64,000 nucleotides of DNA from the NCBI RefSeq assembly GCF_003797185.1, contig NZ_RKMH01000009.1, forward strand, positions 124,001-188,000. Reading direction: 5' to 3'. The position numbers were made by a program, and so were the translations under genes. Shown here in pieces: positions 8,877 through 16,304 of the stretch (position 1 is its first letter; the number at the start of each line of letters is the position of its first letter). The notes beneath the pieces were generated by a model that had not been told where the DNA came from, made no database searches, and saw only the letters and a program-made list of their open reading frames with translations. This stretch comes from Gordonia oryzae. Its GTDB lineage: Bacteria > Actinomycetota > Actinomycetes > Mycobacteriales > Mycobacteriaceae.

Positions 8877-9746
8877 ATGACGGACGACAGCAATACCGGC
8901 GAGACCGGCCGGATCAGTGAATTCGGCAGGGACGGATATGTTTTCGACGTGATCGACTCAGGCCGTGTGGGGTCGGGGGAGGTGCCGGGCGCCGGAATCC
9001 CGATCGTGCTGTTGCACGGTTTTCCCGAACGCGCCTCGTGCTGGAACCTGGTCACCCCGATCCTGAACGAGCGCGGCTACCGCACTGTTGCCCCCGATCA
9101 GCGCGGATACTCCCCGCGGGCGCGTCCGGCCGCCGTCCGTGATTACCGGATCTCTGAGCTCGCCCGCGACGTCATCGCGCTGGCCGATGCCCTGGATGCC
9201 CCGAAAATCCATCTGGTGGGTCATGATTGGGGATCGGGAGTGGCGTGGGCCGTCGCCGCCGACCACCCCGATCGTGTCGCCACGTTGACCGCACTCGCGG
9301 TTCCGCATCCGGGGGCCTATCTGCGCGCGATGCCGCGCGGCCAGCTGCTGCGGTCGTGGTACATGGGGGTGTTTCAGATCCCGGGATTCGCGGAATGGGC
9401 GCTCAGCAAAGGCATGTCCAACCCGCGGGCGGCACGATTCGGTCCGCCCGGCTTCGCCGAGCAGCTGCAGGCCGATATCATCGACTACGGTGCGCTGACC
9501 GGCGGACTCAATTGGTATCGCGCACTGAAGTACGGTGATCGTGGCCTGATGAACCGCAAGGTCACGGTGCCGACCACTCACATCTGGAGCGACGGAGACA
9601 CCTACCTGTCCCGGGCGGGTGCCCGCGGTTGCGCCCAAATGGTGGATGCCCCTTACGACTTCATCGTCCTCGAAGGAGTCGACCACTGGATCCCGCAACG
9701 CCGCCCGGAACAGGTGGCCGAGGCCATCCTCGCTCGCATCGCCTGA
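8877..9746 (+). CDS. Epoxide-hydrolase-like alpha/beta hydrolase
   Basis: A 289-residue alpha/beta hydrolase. The oxyanion motif HGFPE (about 47-51), nucleophile Asp117 in GHDWGS, a second acid in WSDGDTYLS (about 243) and a His in GVDHWIP (about 270) form the Asp-Asp-His triad typical of epoxide hydrolases and haloalkane dehalogenases. The cap-domain Trp/Tyr residues (LNWYRAL) also fit epoxide hydrolases. The start is the second of two adjacent ATGs, four bases after GGGAGG at 8867-8872. TACTGT at 8817-8822 could be the -10. Substrate is unknown; actinobacteria carry many paralogues of this family. Confidence 0.8.
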   Translation: MTDDSNTGETGRISEFGRDGYVFDVIDSGRVGSGEVPGAGIPIVLLHGFPERASCWNLVTPILNERGYRTVAPDQRGYSPRARPAAVRDYRISELARDVIALADALDAPKIHLVGHDWGSGVAWAVAADHPDRVATLTALAVPHPGAYLRAMPRGQLLRSWYMGVFQIPGFAEWALSKGMSNPRAARFGPPGFAEQLQADIIDYGALTGGLNWYRALKYGDRGLMNRKVTVPTTHIWSDGDTYLSRAGARGCAQMVDAPYDFIVLEGVDHWIPQRRPEQVAEAILARIA

Positions 9747-9832
9747 GTCGCCCGCGCCGCGGTGGGTGGAATTCTTCTATCAGTCGATGGTCGCGGTTGA
9801 TATGAATACAACTTCCACCGGAGCGGGCATCC

Positions 9833-9851
9833 GACCCCGATTTTCGGGGTC
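9833..9851 (+). terminator. Hairpin terminator after the hydrolase gene
   Basis: GACCCCGA-TTT-TCGGGGTC forms a perfect 8-bp stem with a three-base loop, 87 bases after the hydrolase stop. Confidence 0.6.
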
Positions 9852-10011
9852 TTCGGCCCACTTCGGTGGACACTGTATTCGCGGTCGCGGCTCGCGCCCC
9901 GACCATCGAATCATGGCGTTCGGCCCTTCCGCCCCGATGGTCGTCCCACCCCGAGACCCGTTGCGCTGACGGGTATCCGGTCCACGATGGTCCGAACCCA
10001 GCATCGGCGCC

Positions 10012-10060
10012 GGTGGTCTCGACGCTCGCCGCACGCGGCTCACTCCTCGACCATCGGGAG
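10012..10060. repeat. Dispersed palindromic repeat, copy A
   Basis: GGTGGTCTCGACGCTCG followed by a GC-rich palindromic middle and CTCGACCATCGGGAG. The same order of blocks recurs at 40100-40151. Repeats of this look occur between genes in Gordonia/Rhodococcus-type genomes as far as I recall. Confidence 0.5.
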
Positions 10061-10210
10061 AAGACGATGTCATCGAAGAATGCTGACGCTTTCCCGCCCG
10101 GCGGCCCGTCCCACCCCGATGTGCGATGGGGTTGTGGCGAGCCGCCAGGTGAGCGGACTTGAGACCGCTTGTACCGATGCTGGTTTCGTCTCCACGCTGC
10201 TGGCTCACGG

Positions 10211-10630
10211 CTACGCTCGCCGCAGAACCTCTCCAAGCGACCCCGTGCTGTCGGTGCGTGCGCGTTGCGAGTCCTGGAGCGCTTTCACGCCGAGGTGTGC
10301 GCCGGCGATGATGAGCGACAGGACGGCCATCGGCACCCCGGCGAGGGTGAGCAACCCCCAGAAGAAGGCCCAATTGGCAAGCCCAACAAAGGATACGACC
10401 AACATCGCTGGTACCACCAGCCACGACACCCAACACCGCATGACGAACGCTGCCCCGATCGGGGGCACGGCGAGTGCCAGACCCAATGCGATCAACGGCC
10501 ACGGCCCGAGCGCAGAGAAGGTCGAATCCTCACATGTGGCGCCGGGTCGGGTGCCCGTCTCCTCCAGTACACCGCCCTTGCCGCATCCCATGGACACGAA
10601 ACCGACCGGCTGATACGCCGCCCAGATCAC
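10211..10630 (-). CDS. Small membrane protein (Rv3851-like position)
   Basis: A protein of at least 139 residues with three clear membrane helices (starting WPLIALGLALAVPP, WLVVPAMLVVSFVGL and FWGLLTLAGVPMAVL) and a Cys-containing loop (GCGKGG, then TCEDS). The first usable start codon is GTG 10630, but the frame is open back to a stop at 10691-10693 and the upstream codons encode another hydrophobic stretch (VAVRCLWCLLAACALAFVIWAA), so the true start may be a CTG near 10684. It lies immediately downstream of the H-NS-like gene, and its place matches the small membrane protein Rv3851 next to Rv3852. Function unknown. Confidence 0.6.
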   Translation of the reverse strand: MIWAAYQPVGFVSMGCGKGGVLEETGTRPGATCEDSTFSALGPWPLIALGLALAVPPIGAAFVMRCWVSWLVVPAMLVVSFVGLANWAFFWGLLTLAGVPMAVLSLIIAGAHLGVKALQDSQRARTDSTGSLGEVLRRA

Positions 10631-10690
10631 GAATGCCAGAGCGCACGCGGCGAGCAGGCACCAGAGACACCGAACCGCGACCAGGGTCGG

Positions 10691-11422
10691 TCAGCTCCGC
10701 CGACGCCTCAATGCCTCGATGAGGAGCAGGACAACGGTGAGTAGGCCGCCGCCGACGACGACCGGCACACGAACGGGGAAGGGGAGTTCCGTGGGGGCGC
10801 CCGCGCGCAGCTGGGCGAAAGTGGCTCGCTGAGCATCGGATTCTGCGACGACGTCGATGATCGCCGTGCTGTCGGATTCTGCGGACGCAGGCTGCTCGGA
10901 AGCCGAGGGACGTGACGTGACAGCTTCGGTGGTGGGCTCGGCGACCGCCGGCTCGCCGAAGGGCAGTTCGGGTTCGACGGGGGCATGGGCCGGTGCCGGC
11001 TCCGGTGCCGGGGGAACAGACTTGGGCGGCGCCTTCTTGGCCGGCGCGATGCCCGCGCTCGGTGACGGCCGCTTGGTGGGCGGTGCCTTCTTCGCCGGTG
11101 CCTTCTTCATTGGTGCCTTCTCGGCGGCGGCCTTCTTCGGAGCGGCCTTGCGCGCCGCGGCCTTCTTTGCCGGTGCCTTCTTCGCGGGCGCCTTCTTGGC
11201 TGCCGGCTTGTGTGCGGAGGCTTCGTCGGCGGGGGCTTCCTCGACGTCAGCGGCCTTCGGCGGAGCCTTCTTGGCGGGGGCCTTCTTCACCGGGCTCTTT
11301 TTTGCGATCCTTTTGGCCGGTGTGCGGTGACCGGCCGCGTCCGAACCCGATTCCGGCTCGCCACTCCCGGCCATCCGGCCTTCGGACGATGAGCGCGCCT
11401 TGTTCGAGTCCGGGTCGGTCAT
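10691..11422 (-). CDS. Membrane-anchored Ala/Lys-rich H-NS-like protein (Rv3852 type)
   Basis: A 243-residue protein with three parts: a basic low-complexity region (about 36-140) built from AKKAPAKKA repeats like the tails of histone H1 and HupB, an acidic Pro/Glu-rich linker (about 145-200), and a C-terminal membrane helix (VPVVVGGGLLTVVLLLIEA) followed by Arg residues. M. tuberculosis Rv3852 has the same plan and was named H-NS-like; it also ends in a membrane helix followed by arginines. The repeats probably bind DNA non-specifically, so the protein could tether DNA to the membrane. rraA, the EspR-like gene and the DUF6474-like gene, all neighbours of Rv3852, lie close by. DNA binding is inferred from composition, not from a defined fold. 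Confidence 0.75.
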   Translation of the reverse strand: MTDPDSNKARSSSEGRMAGSGEPESGSDAAGHRTPAKRIAKKSPVKKAPAKKAPPKAADVEEAPADEASAHKPAAKKAPAKKAPAKKAAARKAAPKKAAAEKAPMKKAPAKKAPPTKRPSPSAGIAPAKKAPPKSVPPAPEPAPAHAPVEPELPFGEPAVAEPTTEAVTSRPSASEQPASAESDSTAIIDVVAESDAQRATFAQLRAGAPTELPFPVRVPVVVGGGLLTVVLLLIEALRRRRS

Positions 11423-11553
11423 GGTGCGGTCGCTCCCTCGCGTAGCGCTGACGTGGCGAAACCAATCCTAGACATGTACCCACAACGGACACGGACACCC
11501 CCGTCGTGAGCACTACCCCGACTTCACGACGCCGCCAGCGGTGCCGACATTGC

Positions 11554-12267
11554 TCAGGACCGGACGCCGAGCCTCGCGAGGATGTCGGCGTCGATCGCCC
11601 CGAGTTCGTCCTCGATCGCGCGGTGTGCGGTGCGCCGCTGTCCCGCCGCCATCGCCTCGGCGGCGTCCACCGCGATGGCGAGGTTGTCCAGACGCTTGCC
11701 GATTGCATCGACGAAGGCCTTGGCATCGGCGGTGGTGTCCTGGGCGGCCACCTTGTCTAGTGAAGTGCGGGCGGTGGCAATCCGTGCGGCGAGGCTCGCA
11801 CCGTGTCCGGAGAACTGACGCAGCACGTCCGGCGCGACGCCGACCCGCTCGGCCTGCATCGACGAGAACCGGGCCCGTGCGGCCACCGCGGCGCGATACA
11901 CCACCGGTGCGACGATCGGTGCGACGAGCCGTCCGACCGTCAGATAGCGGCGCACGCTCGCCGGGCTGTAGGGCTTGGCGTCAGCGGCAGCCTTCGCTTT
12001 CGCGGCCACCGTCTTGGCCTCGGCCTGTGCGACCTTCACCTGCGCCTTGCTTGCCTTGCGGGTGGCCTTGGCGGCCTTCTTTGCAGTCTTCTGCTCGACC
12101 TTGAGCTCTTTGCCCCGCAGCTTATGCTCGGCCTTGCGGGTGGCCTTGGCGGCTTTGCGGCGATCCTTGGATTCGAACTTGGCCTCGAGTTTCGCCTTGG
12201 CCTTGAGTGCTTTGGCCTCGGCCCGCCGTTCGGCACGGCTTCTACCGTCGGACGAGAACACACCCAT
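11554..12267 (-). CDS. DUF6474-like Lys/Ala-rich coiled-coil protein (Rv3850 type)
   Basis: A 237-residue protein starting MGVFSSDGRSRAERRAEAKALK, with a long charged coiled coil of AK/AR repeats (about 10-100), then a conserved segment (SPASVRRYLTVGRLVAPIVAPVVYRAA) that is hydrophobic enough to touch the membrane, and a C-terminal helical domain with GVAPDVLRQFSGHGASLAARI. This plan matches the actinobacterial DUF6474 family as I recall it, including Rv3850. ATG 12267 has AAAGGTG six bases ahead; the longer open frame overlaps the divergent nuclease gene. Function unknown. It sits between the H-NS-like gene and the EspR-like gene, as in M. tuberculosis. Confidence 0.7.
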   Translation of the reverse strand: MGVFSSDGRSRAERRAEAKALKAKAKLEAKFESKDRRKAAKATRKAEHKLRGKELKVEQKTAKKAAKATRKASKAQVKVAQAEAKTVAAKAKAAADAKPYSPASVRRYLTVGRLVAPIVAPVVYRAAVAARARFSSMQAERVGVAPDVLRQFSGHGASLAARIATARTSLDKVAAQDTTADAKAFVDAIGKRLDNLAIAVDAAEAMAAGQRRTAHRAIEDELGAIDADILARLGVRS

Positions 12268-12450
12268 CGGGGCACCTTTCGCTGGGACTGCAGAGTCGTT
12301 GTCCACCTGTACGGGCTCACCTACACGACCGCGACATGCCGCGCGTGACCGCGATGGTGAACCCACCGACACAAGCATTACATAGGCTCGGAAAACAGAT
12401 TGTGACGGGCGATACCGCACAACGGGCGACTGCAGGAGGTGGCGACGACG

Positions 12451-14184
12451 GTGGTGAGCCTGCTGCACGCCCGGGACCTCGCCGGGTGCGAGCATCGCCT
12501 CGCCCTGGATTCCGCGTACTCCGAGATGATCCGAGACCGTCCGCGGACACCTGAGGCCGCGCGTCGCACCGAGGCTGCGGCGTTGCATCGGGATCGTGTC
12601 CGTGACCTGCTGCGGGCCATCCACAGCGACCAGTCACCGAACACGTTCGTCACCGTCGGCCAGGGTTCCTCGGCACAGCGGGCGGCGCGGACGGTACGGG
12701 CATGCCAGGAGGGCGCGCAGTGGATCTGGAATGCGACGCTGCCGATCGACCCCGACCGTGGTCGTCGGGGACATTCGGAACTTCTCGTCCGCGTCGACGA
12801 CGGCTATCTCCCGATCATCGTGGTGAATCATCGGGCGTCGTATGCGGCCAAGCCGCGACGCGGTGCGCCCGCCGAGGGCACGGCGGCGCTGATGACCAGC
12901 CCGCTGTGGGGCTGGGTGCCGACCCCCGACCCACACCGCACCATCCGCAACCATCGTCGAGACCAGCTACGTCTGGCTCACCTGACCCAGATGTTGCTCG
13001 ACGAGGGGCTGGCCCCGACGCGTGACGAGCCGGACCTGTGCGGCGGGGTGATCGGACTGGACATCGATTGCATCGTCGTGCACCGCATCGGAACGACGCT
13101 GCCCGACTACCGGTCGGTGTTCGAGCGGCGGCAGAACGTCGCCGCGAAATCGGTGCGGACCACACCGCGCCGGGTCTCCGAGTGCCGCAGCTGCCCGTGG
13201 TGGGAGAAATGTGGTCCCGAACTCGAGGCGCGCCGCGACATCAGCCTCGTGGTCTCCTCGGGGCAGGCCGACACCCTGACCGAGGTGGGTATCCGGACCG
13301 TCGACCAGCTCGCTCGGTACGAGGGGCCGGCGCCGCAGTCGTGGCCGTCGAACGTTGCCTTTGACGATGCCGTGGTCAACGCGATCGCCTGGCTTGCCGA
13401 CGTGCCCCTCGTGCGCCGCGTCGAACGACCCCTGGTGCAGCGGGCCGACGTGGAGGTGGACGTCGACATGGAGAGTTACGGAGAGGACGGCGCCTACCTG
13501 TGGGGCACGCTACTCACCGACAACGTCGACCGCGACCGACCGGTGCGCTATCGGCCGTTCGTCACCTGGCAGCCGCTGCCGACTGCCGACGAGGCGCGAT
13601 CGTTCGCAGAATTCTGGGCGTGGCTCAACGCTGAACGGCAGGCCGCGCACGACAGTGGGAAAACGTTTGCTGCCTACTGCTATTCGCAGCAGGCGGAGAA
13701 CCGGTGGTTGCTCTCCACGGCAGATCGGTTCGCCGGCATACCAGGCATCCCTTCGAGGGCCGCGGTCCAGACGTTCATCGATTCCTCCGAGTGGGTCGAC
13801 ATCTATGAGGCGGTGAGCGCGAATTTCGTGTGCCCGCAGGGCAAAGGCTTGAAGAAGATCGCTCCCGTCGCCGGTTTCAGTTGGCGCGACGACGAGGCCG
13901 GGGGTGCGGCGTCGATGGATTGGTACACGCGGGCTGTCGCGATCGGCACCACCGAACTCGATCTCTCCCAACGTGATCGGCTATTGGCCTACAACGAGGA
14001 CGACGTGTGTGCCACCAAGGTGCTGCGAGAATGGATGGACGGTGACTGGGCCGATCCCGACCTCGCCCGCCGAGTCCCCTATCAAGACGAGCTGCTGACG
14101 CTGCGTCGACGGTCACAGGCGCGTCGAACGCAGGGCATCGAGGAACGGCCCGGTGCCGACCAGCGCGACGGCGCCGAGCAGTAG
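12451..14184 (+). CDS. TM0106-type RecB-like nuclease fused to an RNase H-like exonuclease domain
   Basis: A 577-residue protein. The N-terminal half looks like a PD-(D/E)XK nuclease of the RecB/Cas4 group, with Cys13 and a C-terminal cluster Cys245-x2-Cys248-x5-Cys254 (CRSCPWWEKC), the arrangement that binds a 4Fe-4S cluster in Cas4 and AddB. The C-terminal half is an RNase H-like 3'-5' exonuclease domain with DVDME near 337-341 and AYNEDDVCATKVL near 515. Single-protein fusions of this kind belong to the TM0106 family, thought to act in DNA repair. AGGAGG at 12434-12439 overlaps the first GTG at 12439, so GTG 12451 is the more likely start. No cas genes are near. Confidence 0.75.
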   Translation: MVSLLHARDLAGCEHRLALDSAYSEMIRDRPRTPEAARRTEAAALHRDRVRDLLRAIHSDQSPNTFVTVGQGSSAQRAARTVRACQEGAQWIWNATLPIDPDRGRRGHSELLVRVDDGYLPIIVVNHRASYAAKPRRGAPAEGTAALMTSPLWGWVPTPDPHRTIRNHRRDQLRLAHLTQMLLDEGLAPTRDEPDLCGGVIGLDIDCIVVHRIGTTLPDYRSVFERRQNVAAKSVRTTPRRVSECRSCPWWEKCGPELEARRDISLVVSSGQADTLTEVGIRTVDQLARYEGPAPQSWPSNVAFDDAVVNAIAWLADVPLVRRVERPLVQRADVEVDVDMESYGEDGAYLWGTLLTDNVDRDRPVRYRPFVTWQPLPTADEARSFAEFWAWLNAERQAAHDSGKTFAAYCYSQQAENRWLLSTADRFAGIPGIPSRAAVQTFIDSSEWVDIYEAVSANFVCPQGKGLKKIAPVAGFSWRDDEAGGAASMDWYTRAVAIGTTELDLSQRDRLLAYNEDDVCATKVLREWMDGDWADPDLARRVPYQDELLTLRRRSQARRTQGIEERPGADQRDGAEQ

Positions 14185-14829
14185 CAACAGGCCGGGCGCG
14201 ATAGCGCTGAAGAAGCCGCCGACGCCGGCCAGGGTGGCCTCCGGTTCCGGGGCGGGTGCCGCCTGCGGTACCGACTGGATCGGCCGCGGAGAGGTGGCGC
14301 GCGGTGCGGGTGAGGCCGGCGCCGGAGAAGCCGTCGGAGCGGAGTTCGGCGTTGATCGGCCCGTGCTCGGAGTGGCTGGGCCGGGAAGCGCGTCCGCACC
14401 ACCGGCACCTGCGGCGGGCGGTGCGAGGGGAACGACCGGTGCGGCGGGTGCGGGTGTGGCTATCGTCGGCCGGGCTCTCTCACGTCGCGGGTTCACGGTG
14501 TTGCCCGTCGATGTGGAGACAGTCGGCGGGCCGTAGGTCGTCGGCGCGGGGTGGGGTGGGACTCCGCCGCCGCTGCTGCCCGACGGCGCCGACCCCGACG
14601 GGGTGGACGAGGACGATCCGGACGAACTGGGCAACTGATCACCGTTTCCGGTCGGCTGCGTCATGGAGCAGCAGGTGATCCAGACTCCGCCGGACGGGCC
14701 GGTCCCGCTCGGCGGCGAGGCGACGGCCACGCCGACTCCGACGCCGAGCATCAGCATCAGAGTGGCGAGCAGCGTGAGAAACCGCACACGGCGATGACGC
14801 CGCGGCGTCGGTGTGCGGTGTCGTGCCAT
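14113..14829 (-). CDS. Secreted or membrane-anchored Pro/Ser/Ala-rich protein
   Basis: A 238-residue protein with a basic N-terminus and a signal or anchor helix (FLTLLATLMLMLGVGVGVAV), a conserved-looking short segment with vicinal cysteines (GGVWITCCSMTQP), a long Ser/Pro/Ala-rich low-complexity region and a C-terminal membrane helix (IAPGLLLLLGAVALVG). No family recognised. ATG 14829 is chosen because GAGGAG precedes it by about ten bases; a GTG at 14847 overlaps that site. Its last 72 bases run antisense to the end of the nuclease gene. Confidence 0.55.
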   Translation of the reverse strand: MARHRTPTPRRHRRVRFLTLLATLMLMLGVGVGVAVASPPSGTGPSGGVWITCCSMTQPTGNGDQLPSSSGSSSSTPSGSAPSGSSGGGVPPHPAPTTYGPPTVSTSTGNTVNPRRERARPTIATPAPAAPVVPLAPPAAGAGGADALPGPATPSTGRSTPNSAPTASPAPASPAPRATSPRPIQSVPQAAPAPEPEATLAGVGGFFSAIAPGLLLLLGAVALVGTGPFLDALRSTRL

Positions 14830-14983
14830 CACTTGGTCTCTCCTCACTTCGTCGGGTGGACCGCCGGATTTCGTCGTCGATCCATCAGGGTCGATCCATC
14901 ACACCAGGGTCCGCCCACCAGGGTCCGCCGAGCACTGTCCGCGCGGCCGTGTTTGTCTCGTATCCACTGATCGGTGACTGTAG

Positions 14984-15042
14984 GATCACAGTCTGATCAC
15001 GGATAATCGACCCCTGTCACATGCACTGTGATCAACGCCACA
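14984..15042. promoter_or_regulatory. Candidate operator cluster with a Crp-like half-perfect site
   Basis: GATCACAGT at 14984-14992 is the exact reverse complement of ACTGTGATC at 15025-15033. The right arm opens TGTGA-N6-CCACA at 15027-15042, one base from the mycobacterial Crp consensus TGTGA-N6-TCACA. A further TGATCAC lies between the arms. Confidence 0.4.
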
Positions 15043-15120
15043 AATGTCTCAGTCGTGCTGGCTGCGCGGCTGAAGTGGAGCCCGAGGGCGCGGTCGGGCA
15101 GAATTTGATTCTAGCTGCCG

Positions 15121-15164
15121 TTGCGGAATCTCGGGTTTACGGTCTTTAATGTTTGCACATGCAA
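15121..15164 (+). promoter_or_regulatory. Possible promoter and palindrome before the EspR-like gene
   Basis: TTGCGG (15121-15126) and TTTAAT (15145-15150) are 18 bases apart and could be -35 and -10. TTGCACATGCAA at 15153-15164 is an inverted repeat just downstream, a plausible autoregulatory site. Confidence 0.35.
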
Positions 15165-15185
15165 GTTTCAGGTTTCGGAGAAGGT

Positions 15186-15740
15186 ATGACGTCACGAGGC
15201 GATCAACGGCCCGCAGGTTCGACGACGGGGGCGCTCGACAAAGACAAGCCGGTCGACACTGACCCCGGCCTGTTCGCGCGCAGATTGGAAGAGCTGTTCC
15301 GCACGGTACCGGGGCCCAACGGCCGCGCGTACAGCGCCAAGGCGATCGCGGCGCGATCGACCGAGCGCGGATTCCGACTCGGCGAGTCCTATCTGAGCCA
15401 GTTGCGCTCGGGTAAGGCCAAGTCGCCGTCGTTCCGCACGGTCGAAGGGATCGCGGCCGCGTTCGGTGTGGATGTGCACTACTTCTTGGAGGATCGCGCG
15501 GCCCAGCGCACCCGCGACGAGATCGACCTGATGCGCCTGCAAGCCGACACGAACGTACAGCTCGCGGCGTTTCGACTGGCCGGTCTGTCCAGCGATTCGG
15601 TGACCGTGGTCAACGAGCTCATCAAGGTTCTGCGCGAGCAGCAGGGTCTGCCGAAGGACCCGCCGGATATTGTGGCAGCAGGGTTGACCGAAGAGCAGGC
15701 CGACGCGCGGCTGCGCGTCGGCGGCGGCAAGGAGATCTAG
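15186..15740 (+). CDS. EspR-like XRE-family regulator
   Basis: A 184-residue protein with a helix-turn-helix of the EspR type: LFARRLEELF (about 35-44), then SAKAIAARS, SYLSQLRSGKAKSPS (about 78-92) and EGIAAAFGVDVHYFLED. The arrangement, including YLSQLRSG and the Y-F-x-x-D after the domain, mirrors M. tuberculosis EspR (Rv3849), a nucleoid-associated regulator of ESX-1 genes. Length exceeds EspR (132) because of extra tails at both ends. ATG 15186 follows GGAGAAGG. The position between DUF6474-like and GDT1 genes agrees with Rv3849. However, 57 bases downstream comes an ImmA protease gene, so it also has the setting of XRE repressors whose cleavage lifts repression. Both views may be true. 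Confidence 0.75.
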   Translation: MTSRGDQRPAGSTTGALDKDKPVDTDPGLFARRLEELFRTVPGPNGRAYSAKAIAARSTERGFRLGESYLSQLRSGKAKSPSFRTVEGIAAAFGVDVHYFLEDRAAQRTRDEIDLMRLQADTNVQLAAFRLAGLSSDSVTVVNELIKVLREQQGLPKDPPDIVAAGLTEEQADARLRVGGGKEI

Positions 15741-15797
15741 GACCGATCTCCGTCGTCGCCGCGGGCCCGCTCCGCCACGACGAGGGAGGGGTGTCCG

Positions 15798-16304
15798 ATG
15801 CGTAGTTCGCGCGAGATGTGGTCGTTGTGCCGTTCGGTACTCGCCCCGCTCGATCTCGACCTGCCGCTCGATGTTGATCAGCTCTGCGACCGCTTCGGCG
15901 AACGCAGGGGCCGGCCGATCCGCCTCATCGCACACCCGCTCCCGGCAGGAGTGCCCAACGGGGTGTGGCTGGCCGCCGAAGACGCCGACTACTTCGTCCA
16001 TCAGGTCAACACCACCCGCTGGCATCGTGATCAGATAGTCATCCACGAGTTCGCGCACCTCATCGCGGGCCATCAGATTCTCGCCGGCACGCCGGAGGTG
16101 CTGGCCGGACTCAGTGATGCCGACGCCGGCCCGTCGCTTCGGAGTACCTGTTACGGCGACGACCGCGAACGCGAAGCCGAGACCCTGGCGTCGATGATCC
16201 TCACGTGGGCGGCCAAGGCCAGCGACGGCATCGGGCATAGTGCCGCCGACCCGGAGATCCGCGGGCTGCAGCGCCTTCTCGGAGGCCACAAGGGGTGGCT
16301 GTGA
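15798..16304 (+). CDS. ImmA/IrrE-family metallopeptidase
   Basis: A 168-residue protein with the zinc-binding HEFAH motif at residues 83-87 (IVIHEFAHLIAGH) and a downstream acidic helix (DREREAETLASMIL) that would supply the third ligand, the pattern of the ImmA/IrrE (DUF955) family. In phage and mobile elements such proteases cut a partner XRE repressor. The start follows GGGAGGGG. Its TGA overlaps the ATG of the next gene (TGATG at 16302-16306), so the two are translationally coupled, and the XRE gene lies just upstream. The likely substrate is that regulator; this is inferred from context. Confidence 0.8.
   Translation: MRSSREMWSLCRSVLAPLDLDLPLDVDQLCDRFGERRGRPIRLIAHPLPAGVPNGVWLAAEDADYFVHQVNTTRWHRDQIVIHEFAHLIAGHQILAGTPEVLAGLSDADAGPSLRSTCYGDDREREAETLASMILTWAAKASDGIGHSAADPEIRGLQRLLGGHKGWL

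Larger units (their letters stand above)
9747..10210. other. 464-bp gap with a terminator and one dispersed palindromic repeat
   Basis: No gene recognised. It holds the hairpin at 9833-9851 and the repeat at 10012-10060. The remaining open frames are short, Arg/Pro-rich and have no ribosome-binding sites. Confidence 0.6.
14830..15185. other. 356-bp intergenic control region
   Basis: It separates the divergent secreted-protein gene and the EspR-like gene. It contains two CACCAGGGTCCGCC copies near 14910-14935, the GATCACAGT inverted repeat and a Crp-like site near 14984-15042, and the TTGCACATGCAA palindrome at 15153-15164. No gene recognised. Confidence 0.6.
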
